Positions 1 to 6,742 of a stretch of DNA of 6,880 bases are shown here, piece after piece. The stretch's first letter is position 1. The number at the start of each line of letters is the position of its first letter. Under the pieces are notes generated by a model. It did not search any database. It worked only from the letters and a program-made list of their open reading frames with translations, and had not been told where the DNA came from. The DNA is from an uncultured Dialister sp. (GTDB lineage Bacteria > Bacillota > Negativicutes > Veillonellales > Dialisteraceae): positions 1-6,880 of the forward strand of contig NZ_CAAFRZ010000116.1 in NCBI RefSeq assembly GCF_900765565.1, read 5' to 3'. A program made the position numbers and the translations under genes.

Positions 1-5
1 CAGCT

Positions 6-104
6 TTCCTAGCAGCTAGAAGCTAAAAGCTAGCAGCCCCGTGCCAGTGACTCTGTCCAACAGCATGCCAAACCGCTCACTCTAACAGCTCGCAATACTG
101 AAAT
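6..104 (+). repeat. Left copy of composite intergenic repeat
   Basis: The block starts with closely spaced AGCTA/GCTAGC-type units (about 6-37). It continues with TGACTCTGTCCAACAGC (48-64) and CAGCTCGCAATACTGAAAT (86-104). The same three elements occur in the same order on the opposite strand at 6792-6880, with a few mismatches and a spacer about 11 bases shorter. This is therefore a shared repeat and not chance low complexity. No open reading frame or transposase accompanies it. I read it as a dispersed intergenic repeat of the host genome; it could also be the degenerate end of a non-autonomous element. Confidence 0.65.
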
Positions 105-246
105 ATCGCATATATCAGCTCAATTTATTTTAATAATTTATTTATCATATTGCAAATTATATTTATTTTCTTCCCATCTCTTGACTGTCTAACTGATACA
201 TGGTCTATAGTATTAATAGTATGTAATTGGAAAGGAGCAAACAATC
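105..246 (+). promoter_or_regulatory. AT-rich leader and promoter of the small His-rich gene
   Basis: Bases 105-180 are strongly AT-rich and hold no gene; they may act as an upstream promoter element. A TTGACT box (181-186) is followed after 19 bases by TATAGT (206-211), each one mismatch from the sigma-70 consensus. The spacing is longer than the usual 17. GTCTA occurs twice between the boxes (187-191 and 203-207), which might be an operator, but this is weak. The leader ends with AAAGGAG (231-237), nine bases before the ATG at 247, a strong ribosome binding site that fixes the start of the gene. Confidence 0.5.
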
Positions 247-573
247 ATGTGCAAAAACCATCCTGAATTCAAAATTCCCACGGATCCCCATGGAAAAGCC
301 CGTTATGAAAGTGCCATGAGACATGTGGAGGCTGCGAAGAAGGCGGGAAAATCGTCTGAAGAGATTCATGAAATCTTCAGGAAAATTATGAATTTTGATC
401 CGAAGGATATCGATTCTATTCCCAATGATGCGGCCCATGCCAAATACAAAAGTGCCCTGATTCATGCCAATAAGGCCATAGAAGAAGGTAAATCTTCGGC
501 AGAGGTACATGCTATTTTTGAACGGGTCCTCCACAGCACAGGGGAAGGCAAATGCGGTCACAAGAAAGACTGA
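247..573 (+). CDS. Small His-rich protein with two tandem helical modules, function unknown
   Basis: This is a 108-residue protein with a strong ribosome binding site and its own terminator, so it is very probably a real single-gene unit. I do not recognise the family. Residues 18-48 and 65-95 are two copies of one module at a 47-residue offset. They share Tyr20/Tyr67, Ser22/Ser69, His26/His73, the GKSS turn (34-37 and 81-84), His41/His88 and Ile-Phe (43-44 and 90-91). About 14 of 31 positions are identical. Each module looks like two amphipathic helices joined by the GKSS turn. The protein has nine His and two Cys; the Cys lie at the ends (Cys2 in MCKNH, Cys103 in KCGHKK). There is no signal peptide or membrane segment, so it should be cytoplasmic. 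Metal binding is a guess from composition, encouraged only by the nearby chelatase gene; nothing shows they are co-regulated. Confidence 0.82.
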   Translation: MCKNHPEFKIPTDPHGKARYESAMRHVEAAKKAGKSSEEIHEIFRKIMNFDPKDIDSIPNDAAHAKYKSALIHANKAIEEGKSSAEVHAIFERVLHSTGEGKCGHKKD

Positions 574-580
574 GTATTTT

Positions 581-622
581 AAAAAAGGCAGGAGTTTCCA
601 AAAGAAGCTCCTGCCTTTTTTT
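581..622 (+). terminator. Rho-independent terminator, probably bidirectional
   Basis: A 12-pair stem, GGCAGGAGTTTC (587-598) with GAAGCTCCTGCC (604-615) including one G-U pair, closes a five-base CAAAA loop. It is followed by seven T (616-622) and preceded by six A (581-586). The T tract ends transcripts of the small gene eight bases after its stop codon. The A tract becomes a U tract on the other strand, so the hairpin could also stop merR transcripts coming from the right. Confidence 0.92.
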
Positions 623-855
623 GCACCAGGATGGGGCATAAGTATATACCTGCTATATGGTTGATAATTTCCTTTCAGGAATATGGCATGACAGTGGACA
701 GAGTCATAAACCCTGGGCTTTCAGCTACAGGTCTGACAATCATTCCGCAGCAATGACCTTCGGTCTGTTTCAGCGGTCTCTCTTCCAATGGGGGAAGCCA
801 GGAGCCCTGCTGCCCTTTCGGGATAAATCCCAGGGCCCGGCGCCGTTTCATTCTG
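623..855. other. Intergenic stretch between convergent genes
   Basis: No convincing gene is present; the open frame over 657-935 runs into merR antisense and has no ribosome binding site. The stretch holds a sequence resembling the end repeats (684-706). It also has a small hairpin GACC-TTC-GGTC (755-765) enclosed by CCGC (745-748) and GCGG (772-775), and overlapping inverted repeats GCCCTG (804-809) with CAGGGC (831-836) and GGGATAAATCCC (820-831). The last group lies just downstream of the merR stop and could slow or end its transcript, but it lacks a T tract. Confidence 0.5.
684..706 (-). repeat. Partial internal copy of the end-repeat core
   Basis: Read on the minus strand, the segment begins TGACTCTGTCCA and ends ATGCCA. 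This matches the left repeat at 48-70 at 18 of 23 positions, with the five middle bases different. Only this core is shared; no AGCTA units flank it. The match is short, so chance or an independent origin cannot be excluded. Confidence 0.4.
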
Positions 856-1695
856 CTATTCCTTGTCCGGTACCACGGGGAAAAAGATTTCCGTTACGTA
901 GTCATGCCAGTCCCTGGTGTACCAGTGATTCTTGATGGGCAGCACATAGACCTGTTCCCGCGGTTTCATGCGGCATCGTTCCAGAAAGGTAAGGATTCTA
1001 TCTCTCATAACCGCCCCTTCCGTATAAAAAGTTCCCTGCAGGATGACACGGCAGCAGAGGCCGGCAGGGATCTTATGGTTGACTGCCTCTTCATATTTTT
1101 CCTCTTTCGGATACAGTACAAAAAAGGCTTCCGACTCAATAACGTTTCCTTTCCGGAGATAGGAATCGGCATCCATCACCCAGCCCAGCCTTTTTTCCAG
1201 GATTATATGCTGTTCCAGCAATTCACGGGACGCTTTGGCATATCGGACAATCCGTTTCTTCCCACACATTCCTTTATCCAGGGCATCACAATGCATATAA
1301 AGTTCCGGCTGCCAGCTGATGGAAATATCGGAAGGGCCATTTTTTTCTCTCCAGTCCATGGCCTGTTTCACATGGCCTATGGACTGCTCCAGGGCCCGGC
1401 TTTTCCGAATGATTTCCTCGCAGCACCGGTATTTCTTATCCAGCAGTTTTTCCAGAGGTTCCCTGCCCCTGTGAGACAGATACTGCCTGATATCGGGAAT
1501 AGCCACATCCAGCTGCCTGAGATTGACGATGATTTCCAGTTCCAGGTACTGGCGGATGGAATAATAGCGGTATCCATTATCCGCTACGAAATCGGGCTTT
1601 AGCAGATCAATGCGGTCGTAGTACAGGAGGGTCTGCTTGGAAACGCCGAAGATGGATGCCAGTTCCCCGGCTGTAAAATAATCATCATTGTGCAT
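856..1695 (-). CDS. MerR-family transcriptional regulator with GyrI/BmrR-like effector domain
   Basis: This is a DNA-binding regulator of 279 residues. The N-terminal winged helix-turn-helix (about 6-75) has the family pattern: YFTAGELASIFGVSKQTLLYYD, then DNGYRYYS. A helical linker (about 80-120), probably the dimerising coiled coil, contains the pair CC. A C-terminal domain (about 125-275) ends DYVTEIFFPV, typical of GyrI-like small-molecule-binding domains such as that of BmrR. The B12-binding domain of CarH/LitR-type MerR proteins is absent. I chose the ATG at 1695 because GAGGA lies six bases upstream; a TTG two codons earlier sits directly against that site. Several Cys (CC twice, HCDALDKGMC) could sense metal or redox state, but there is no clear CueR/ZntR-type metal loop. 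The gene is divergent from cobN across about 160 bases. By the habit of the family it probably controls the shared promoter region. The ligand is unknown; a corrinoid or tetrapyrrole is a guess from context. Confidence 0.93.
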   Translation of the reverse strand: MHNDDYFTAGELASIFGVSKQTLLYYDRIDLLKPDFVADNGYRYYSIRQYLELEIIVNLRQLDVAIPDIRQYLSHRGREPLEKLLDKKYRCCEEIIRKSRALEQSIGHVKQAMDWREKNGPSDISISWQPELYMHCDALDKGMCGKKRIVRYAKASRELLEQHIILEKRLGWVMDADSYLRKGNVIESEAFFVLYPKEEKYEEAVNHKIPAGLCCRVILQGTFYTEGAVMRDRILTFLERCRMKPREQVYVLPIKNHWYTRDWHDYVTEIFFPVVPDKE

Positions 1696-1708
1696 GGCCA
1701 ATCCTCAT

Positions 1709-1737
1709 TTGACAGTATAATCACTATACAGTATAAA
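1709..1737 (+). promoter_or_regulatory. Promoter of cobN-cbiZ with candidate MerR operator
   Basis: TTGACA (1709-1714) is a perfect -35 box, and TATAAA (1732-1737) follows after 17 bases. Between them lies the perfect dyad GTATA-ATCAC-TATAC (1715-1729). The nonamer ACAGTATAA is also directly repeated (1712-1720 and 1728-1736). MerR proteins bind dyads placed between -35 and -10, usually across 19-20 bases; a weaker box TAAATT (1734-1739) would give 19. The site is only 13 bases from the merR start, so binding should also affect merR itself. The promoter reading is good; the operator assignment is inference. Confidence 0.62.
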
Positions 1738-1854
1738 TTAGAATTAATTGAATATATTATTTATAGAAATACCTGTATCATTATGTTTTCATAAATGTAC
1801 ATATTTCTTCCATTATATCACTATGGAAGGAAATTTATAAAAGAGAGGTTTTCC
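1738..1854 (+). promoter_or_regulatory. Leader of cobN with ribosome binding site
   Basis: This is an AT-rich leader of about 110 bases. I see none of the conserved B12-riboswitch elements such as a B12 box, nor a terminator-type hairpin. It ends with GAGAGG (1843-1848), six bases before the ATG at 1855, which decides the cobN start. An in-frame ATG at 1795 has no ribosome binding site and would add 20 residues that do not fit the family. Confidence 0.6.
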
Positions 1855-4800
1855 ATGGGACATCTGCTTTTCCTATCCAATATATCCGGTAAGTTCAATA
1901 TCATGAAGAATGAAATGGCGTCGCTTATGAAATGCGGCAGCCTTAAGAAGGATTCCAAATCCCTTTTCATTGACAGCAGTACTGTATGGAGCAAAAAATG
2001 GGAATCTCTTCTGACCGAAACGGAACTTCTCGTTGTACGGTGGATGGGGACAGGCCTCGATACGGCCTTCCTGAAGCGGCTGAAGGATACCACCGACCGT
2101 CTGGGGATTCCCTATTTCTTTGACGCCGGCTCCCAGGACTGTCTCTACCTTTCCGGCCTGCCGGATACTGTTTCCGCCCGGATTATGAAGTATTTTCAGT
2201 ATGGCGGGCGAAAAAATTACAGGAACCTTCTCCTGTACCTTGACACCTGCCTTTCCGGAAATCCGCCGAAGGTAGAAGAACCGGAGCCCCTTCCCTGGTG
2301 CGGCATCTATTACCCCGACAGCCAATCTCCCTACCTTACCCTTTCGGACTACAAGAAGGCCCATCTCCGTCCGAGCCGCCCCACCATAGGCCTCCTCTTC
2401 TACCGGGATGAATGGTTATGGCAGGACCTGGCCTACCAGGATGCCCTGATTCATGAAATCGAAAAGGAAGGAATGAATGTAATCCCTGTCTTCAGCAACG
2501 GCCTACCCATCACGGAAATGGGCATGCCACCGCTTACAGAGGTTTATACCCGTTACTTTACGGATTGCGGCTTTCCCTGTGTGGATGTCATCATTAATCT
2601 TATGAAGTTTTCCCTTTCCACCAGCGGTTCCCTTCCTGTTTCTTTCCTGAAGAACCAGGGGATTCCCATTCTTCTTGGCTATTCGCTCATGACGGAGTAC
2701 AAAGACTGGGCTTCCTCCTACGAAGGCATGACGCCGGTGGATATTTCCATTTCCATCTCCCTGCCTGAATTTGATGGCGATATCCATGGCGTTCCGGTAG
2801 CCTGTAAAAAGATCCTGCCGAATGGAGAAATCCGATATACCCCCATCATGGAACGGCTCGTCCACATGGTTCATAAGGCGGGAAAATGGGCACGGCTCCG
2901 CCGGAAAGAAAATAAAGATAAGAAAGTGGCCATCATTTTCCACAATTATCCCCCAAAGAATTCCAATATCGGCAACGCCCTGGGCATGGACTCCATCGAA
3001 AGCGTACGGATACTCCTCAAGGAAATGGAGAGTCGGGGATACCGGGTAGATTTCATACCGGAGAATTCAGAGCATTTCATCAAAATTCTCACATCCCATG
3101 CCACAAATGACAAGGCTCTCCTCACGGAGAGGCAGCTGGCGGAAGCAAAGAAACTGCCTGCCGAGACCTATCAGTCCTACTTTGACACCATGCCGGAAAG
3201 GACAAAGGCAGACCTTGTCAAAAGCTGGGGAAATCCTCCGGGCACCGTCATGAACATCGATGATGCCCTTCTGGTACCAGGTACCATGGACGGCCATGTA
3301 TTCATCACCGTCCAGCCTCCCCGGGGGTTTGGAGAAGACCCGGACAAGGTGTACCATTCTCCCACTGCTTCCCCCACCCACCATTATCTGGCATTTTACC
3401 AGTGGCTCCGGGATGTATGGAAAGCGGATGCCGTAATCCATGCAGGCACCCATGGAAGCCTCGAATGGCTGCCGGGGAAAAATGCCGGCCTCTCTGATGC
3501 CTGCTATCCGGACCTGGCCCTCCGGGACCTGCCCAATGTGTACCCCTACAATATGACTATAACCGGCGAAGGTATCCAGGCGAAGCGGCGCAGCAGTGCC
3601 GTCCTCATTTCCCACCTGCCGGCGCCCCAGACCCAGGCCGGTACCTACGATGAGCTGGAAGAACTGGAAAAGGCCATGGATGAATACATCCATTTCCAGC
3701 GGCAAGGAGATACGGACCTCACCCATCTGGAGGAGCTGATTCTGAAGAAAGTGAAAGAGGCAAACCTGGAAGATGAAGTGGTCCGGCAAAAGGATGAGCT
3801 ATTCCCATCCTATCTGTCCCTGCTCCATAATTATATTTCAGACCTGAAAAATATGTCTGTCCATAACGGTCTCCACATCATGGGAAGGCCGCCAGAAGAA
3901 GAAGGGCTGACGGAATACATCCGCATCCTCACCCAGCTGCCCAATGGAAAAATTCAGAGCTTGAACCAGGGCATAGCTAATTTCTATGATGTCAACTATG
4001 GGGACCTCCTGGAAAACAGCGCAGACATCTATGAGCCCCTTGGCATCACCAACAACGCTCTCGTAGACCGTATCATCGACAATGCAAGAGAAGCCATAGA
4101 TATTCTCCGGAAATCAGACTTCCAGGATGATTCTATACCTTCGGTTTTTTCCCTTTCCTGGGCAAAAGGTGGCACGAAGGAAGCCAAGAAAGTTCTGTCT
4201 TCCATCTGCACATATATCTGTCACACCATTGCCCCCCACCTGGCCGAAACATCCAATGAAATCACCCACACCCTGGATGCCCTGGAAGGAATTTACATCG
4301 AGCCTTCTCCTTCCGGGGCCCCCAGTTCCGGAGGTGCAGACCTGCTTCCTACGGGGCGCAACTTTTACGGCACCGATCCCAGAACACTTCCCACGGAAGC
4401 GGCCTGGGCCATTGGGAAAGATCTGGCGAACCAGGTCATAGAACGTTTTATTGCCGAAGAAGGCCATTACCCGGAAAATATAGGCATCGTCCTCTGGGCT
4501 GGCGCTAACATGAGAAGCCACGGCCAGTGCATCGCGGAAGTTCTTTATCTTCTTGGCATCCGTCCTCTCTGGCAAAGCGGCAGCGGACGGGTCCGGGCTA
4601 TCGAGCCCATTCCACTTTCCGAACTGAAGCGTCCCCGCATCGACGTAACCAGCCGCATTTCCGGACTCTTCCGGGATGCCATGCCGGGGGCCGCTGAATT
4701 TCTGGACAAAGCGGTCCTCATGGCCGCTTCCCTGGGCGAAGGGGCAGAAGACAATTACGTAAGGAAACATGTACTGGAAGACAGCGGGGCCATGGAAAAG

Positions 4801-5568
4801 GAAGGCATGCCCCATGAAGAAGCATGGCGGCAGGCGTCGTATCGTATATTTGGCGATCCCCCCGGAGGCTACGGTGCTGGCATTCCTAATGTACTGGAGT
4901 CGAAGAATTGGACCACGGTAGATGACCTGGCCAATGTGTACATCCGCTGGGGCGGCCACGCCTACGGCGGAAAAACAAGGGGTGCCTATGTACCGGAGCT
5001 CTTCCGCAAGCGTATGGGCACTCTGGATGTAACCATCAAAAATGAAGACAACCACGAGCTGAACCTTTTCTCCAGCGATGATTACAATGCCTACCATGGC
5101 GGTATGATTGCCGCGGTCCGCAGCGTCCGGGGCAAAGCACCGAAATCCTACTGCGGTGACAGTACGGACCGGAGCCACGTGGTGCTCCACAGCCTGCAGG
5201 AAGAGGCAAAGCGGGTATTCCGGAGTGAGTCCATTAATCCCAAGTACATCGAAGGCATGATGAAGCATGGGTACAAAGGTGCCTCGGACCTGTCCAACAT
5301 GGTCTCCCACAGTTTCCAGTGGGACGCCACCAGCGGGGTCATGGAAGATTGGATGTACGAGAAATACGCAGAAAAATATGCCCTCGACGAGAAGGTGCAG
5401 AAATGGATGACCCGAGTCAATCCCTGGGCCCTTCAACGGCTTACGGAAACCCTGCTGGAAGCCAGCAGGCGAGGCATGTGGCATGCCAAAGAGGAAACCC
5501 TCAGCCGACTGGAAGAGCTGTATCTGTCCGTCGAAGGGGAAATCGAAGAAAGCGGGGATGATGAATGA
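1855..5568 (+). CDS. cobN: CobN-type cobaltochelatase / magnesium-chelatase H-like large subunit
   Basis: This is a cytoplasmic protein of 1237 residues, full length for the CobN/BchH/ChlH family. These porphyrin- or corrin-binding large subunits insert cobalt (CobN) or magnesium (ChlH) with the help of an AAA+ ATPase pair (CobS/CobT or ChlI/ChlD). Family landmarks run in order: FHNYPPKNSNIGNALGMDS (362-380), VQPPRGFG (486-493), HAGTHGSLEWLPGK (529-542), YPYN with GEGIQAKRRSSA (563-582), a region around LWAGANMRSHG, RPRIDVTSRISGLFRD (926-941), FGDPPGGYGAG, and NPWALQ with RRGMW near the end (1189-1209). No break or missing block is seen. The N-terminal 350 residues are more divergent, as is usual. 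The start is fixed by GAGAGG six bases upstream. The stop overlaps the cbiZ start. No ATPase subunit is encoded in the window, so it must borrow one made elsewhere. Cobalt is the likely metal because of cbiZ; the exact substrate cannot be read from sequence. Confidence 0.93.
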   Translation: MGHLLFLSNISGKFNIMKNEMASLMKCGSLKKDSKSLFIDSSTVWSKKWESLLTETELLVVRWMGTGLDTAFLKRLKDTTDRLGIPYFFDAGSQDCLYLSGLPDTVSARIMKYFQYGGRKNYRNLLLYLDTCLSGNPPKVEEPEPLPWCGIYYPDSQSPYLTLSDYKKAHLRPSRPTIGLLFYRDEWLWQDLAYQDALIHEIEKEGMNVIPVFSNGLPITEMGMPPLTEVYTRYFTDCGFPCVDVIINLMKFSLSTSGSLPVSFLKNQGIPILLGYSLMTEYKDWASSYEGMTPVDISISISLPEFDGDIHGVPVACKKILPNGEIRYTPIMERLVHMVHKAGKWARLRRKENKDKKVAIIFHNYPPKNSNIGNALGMDSIESVRILLKEMESRGYRVDFIPENSEHFIKILTSHATNDKALLTERQLAEAKKLPAETYQSYFDTMPERTKADLVKSWGNPPGTVMNIDDALLVPGTMDGHVFITVQPPRGFGEDPDKVYHSPTASPTHHYLAFYQWLRDVWKADAVIHAGTHGSLEWLPGKNAGLSDACYPDLALRDLPNVYPYNMTITGEGIQAKRRSSAVLISHLPAPQTQAGTYDELEELEKAMDEYIHFQRQGDTDLTHLEELILKKVKEANLEDEVVRQKDELFPSYLSLLHNYISDLKNMSVHNGLHIMGRPPEEEGLTEYIRILTQLPNGKIQSLNQGIANFYDVNYGDLLENSADIYEPLGITNNALVDRIIDNAREAIDILRKSDFQDDSIPSVFSLSWAKGGTKEAKKVLSSICTYICHTIAPHLAETSNEITHTLDALEGIYIEPSPSGAPSSGGADLLPTGRNFYGTDPRTLPTEAAWAIGKDLANQVIERFIAEEGHYPENIGIVLWAGANMRSHGQCIAEVLYLLGIRPLWQSGSGRVRAIEPIPLSELKRPRIDVTSRISGLFRDAMPGAAEFLDKAVLMAASLGEGAEDNYVRKHVLEDSGAMEKEGMPHEEAWRQASYRIFGDPPGGYGAGIPNVLESKNWTTVDDLANVYIRWGGHAYGGKTRGAYVPELFRKRMGTLDVTIKNEDNHELNLFSSDDYNAYHGGMIAAVRSVRGKAPKSYCGDSTDRSHVVLHSLQEEAKRVFRSESINPKYIEGMMKHGYKGASDLSNMVSHSFQWDATSGVMEDWMYEKYAEKYALDEKVQKWMTRVNPWALQRLTETLLEASRRGMWHAKEETLSRLEELYLSVEGEIEESGDDE

Positions 5569-6687
5569 AAGAAGCTGCCATGAAACTGTATACCATTTCC
5601 ACCGGCGATCAGGCCTATCGTTACGATAAAAGCATTGTGGTCTTTTTCAAAGGCCCCCGGAAAGTTTCTCTCCACCTCCGTCTTTAACGGTGGCTATCAC
5701 GAGAATTACACCGCCATTTTCAACCATGACGGAAAAGTGGGCGCCGGTATGCCCTGTGAAATGCTGGCCCCCACGTACGCGGAACATATGAGACTCCTCT
5801 GCCGCCGCATAGGCCTGCCGCCGGACACAGTAACCGGCATGGGGACGGCAGCGGATATGGAAAACTGTGCCATAGAAAGCCTTTCCTATAAAGAACTCAC
5901 AGTCACTGCCATCGTCACCGGCGGTATCGAGACCAATGGCGGCCGGGTGGGTGACCCGGCCACCTGGTACAAGCCTCTGGAAAAGCCAAACCGTCCCGGC
6001 ACCATCAATATCATGCTGTTCCTGGACTCCGACATGCCTGCAGGCACCCTGGTCCGGGCCCTGGTCACCTGTACCGAAGCCAAGACAGCCGCCATCCAGG
6101 AACTTATGGAAGGCAGCCATTACTCCACCGGCCTCGCCACGGGTTCCGGCACAGACCAGACGATTGTGGTGGCTAACGCGGAAAGCCCCCTGTACCTGGA
6201 AGGAGCCGGAAAGCACAGTAAAATGGGAGAACTCATCGGCCGGGTGGTGAAAAAGGCAGTGAAAGAAGCACTGGCAAAACAGAGCGGCCTCACTCCGGAA
6301 CACCAGCACCATGTCCTCCGCCGGCTAAGACGATTCGGTATCACCGCCGACACTCTCTGGCAGGAATACCTGAAAAATAATGGCCATCCCCTGCTGAAGC
6401 CCCTCTTTCTGGAAAAGGTGGATGTCCTGGGCAAAGATGACGTCATGGTGACCTGGACGGTGCTCATGATTCACAGTCTGGATGAATACCTGTGGCACCT
6501 GTTCTCCGAAGAGGAAGTGCGGAAAAGCGCAGAAAAAATTCTGTCCTTCCTCGCCGCCTGCTATGGCTGTGAGAAGAAAGAGCGGCCATTGAAGAAGTCT
6601 TCGACCCTGGATGATATTCTCTCCGCCTGGTCCGCCCTGTTCCTGGAAATTATAGGGAACGGGGAAAAGAAACCGGGGAATCCATGA
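5565..6687 (+). CDS. cbiZ: Adenosylcobinamide amidohydrolase CbiZ, frame broken by one extra base
   Basis: CbiZ hydrolyses the amide bond between the corrin ring and the aminopropanol arm of adenosylcobinamide, giving adenosylcobyric acid for rebuilding into a preferred cobamide. Family motifs, in frame-corrected numbering, are LSTSVFNGG (35-43), ETNGGRVGDPATWY (122-135), GTIN (145-148), TEAK (170-173), ATGSGTDQ (191-198) and GKHSKMGELIG (215-225). The start ATG at 5565 overlaps the cobN stop as ATGA, so translation is probably coupled; a second in-frame ATG at 5580 is possible. This frame reads well to FFKGPRK (about 5663) but then hits TAA at 5685. The family motif continues in the next frame (+1), open to 6687. 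Removing one base gives a 373-residue protein. Without correction, starts at TTG 5635 or ATG 5749 would lose the N-terminus. Residues after about 240 form an unassigned helical extension. The rest is intact, so a sequencing error or very recent mutation is likely. Confidence 0.88.
5654..5667 (+). other. Frameshift site in cbiZ
   Basis: The change of frame falls between a five-C run (5654-5658) and a TTT run (5665-5667). Dropping one T turns the local protein into GPRKVLSTSVFNGG, the best match to CbiZ as I know the family. Dropping one C instead gives GPGKFLSTSVFNGG, also acceptable. No known +1 recoding signal, such as a slow codon followed by a stop, is present at the junction, so programmed frameshifting looks unlikely. 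Confidence 0.8.
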
Positions 6688-6699
6688 ACAGGGCCCATT

Positions 6700-6740
6700 A
6701 AAAAACTGTGAAAGAGGAAAATTCCCTTTCACAGTTTTTT
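6700..6740 (+). terminator. Rho-independent terminator of the cobN-cbiZ operon
   Basis: The stem CTGTGAAAG (6706-6714) with CTTTCACAG (6726-6734) is extended by six A-T pairs (6700-6705 with 6735-6740), and the final T run forms the termination tract. The loop AGGAAAATTCC can partly pair within itself. The hairpin begins 12 bases after the cbiZ stop and closes the operon, so no chelatase partner gene is co-transcribed downstream. The A tract on the left could make it work on the other strand too. Confidence 0.93.
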
Positions 6741-6742
6741 GA

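Noticed and set aside
41..50. GCCAGTGA, reminiscent of part of a cobalamin riboswitch
   Set aside because: The adjoining B12 box and stems are absent, the segment lies inside the repeat shared with the right end, and it precedes an unrelated small gene.
904..1602. Open frame on the plus strand, 232 codons, opposite merR
   Set aside because: merR on the other strand has an unmistakable helix-turn-helix and effector domain; this frame has no recognisable motif or ribosome binding site.
1795..1854. Upstream ATG extending cobN by 20 residues
   Set aside because: It has no ribosome binding site, whereas the ATG at 1855 has GAGAGG at ideal distance and begins the typical CobN N-terminus.
4114..5484. 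Long open frame on the minus strand, 456 codons, opposite cobN
   Set aside because: It lies wholly inside cobN, whose family motifs are clear. It has low-complexity composition and no ribosome binding site, so it is an antisense shadow of a GC-rich gene.
5654..5667. Programmed +1 ribosomal frameshift in cbiZ
   Set aside because: The junction has no in-frame stop in the decoding site, no known slippery codon pair and no evident stimulatory structure. A base error or mutation in a short homopolymer is simpler.
5647..6312. Open frame on the minus strand, 221 codons, opposite cbiZ
   Set aside because: It is a shadow of cbiZ, whose conserved motifs are on the plus strand.
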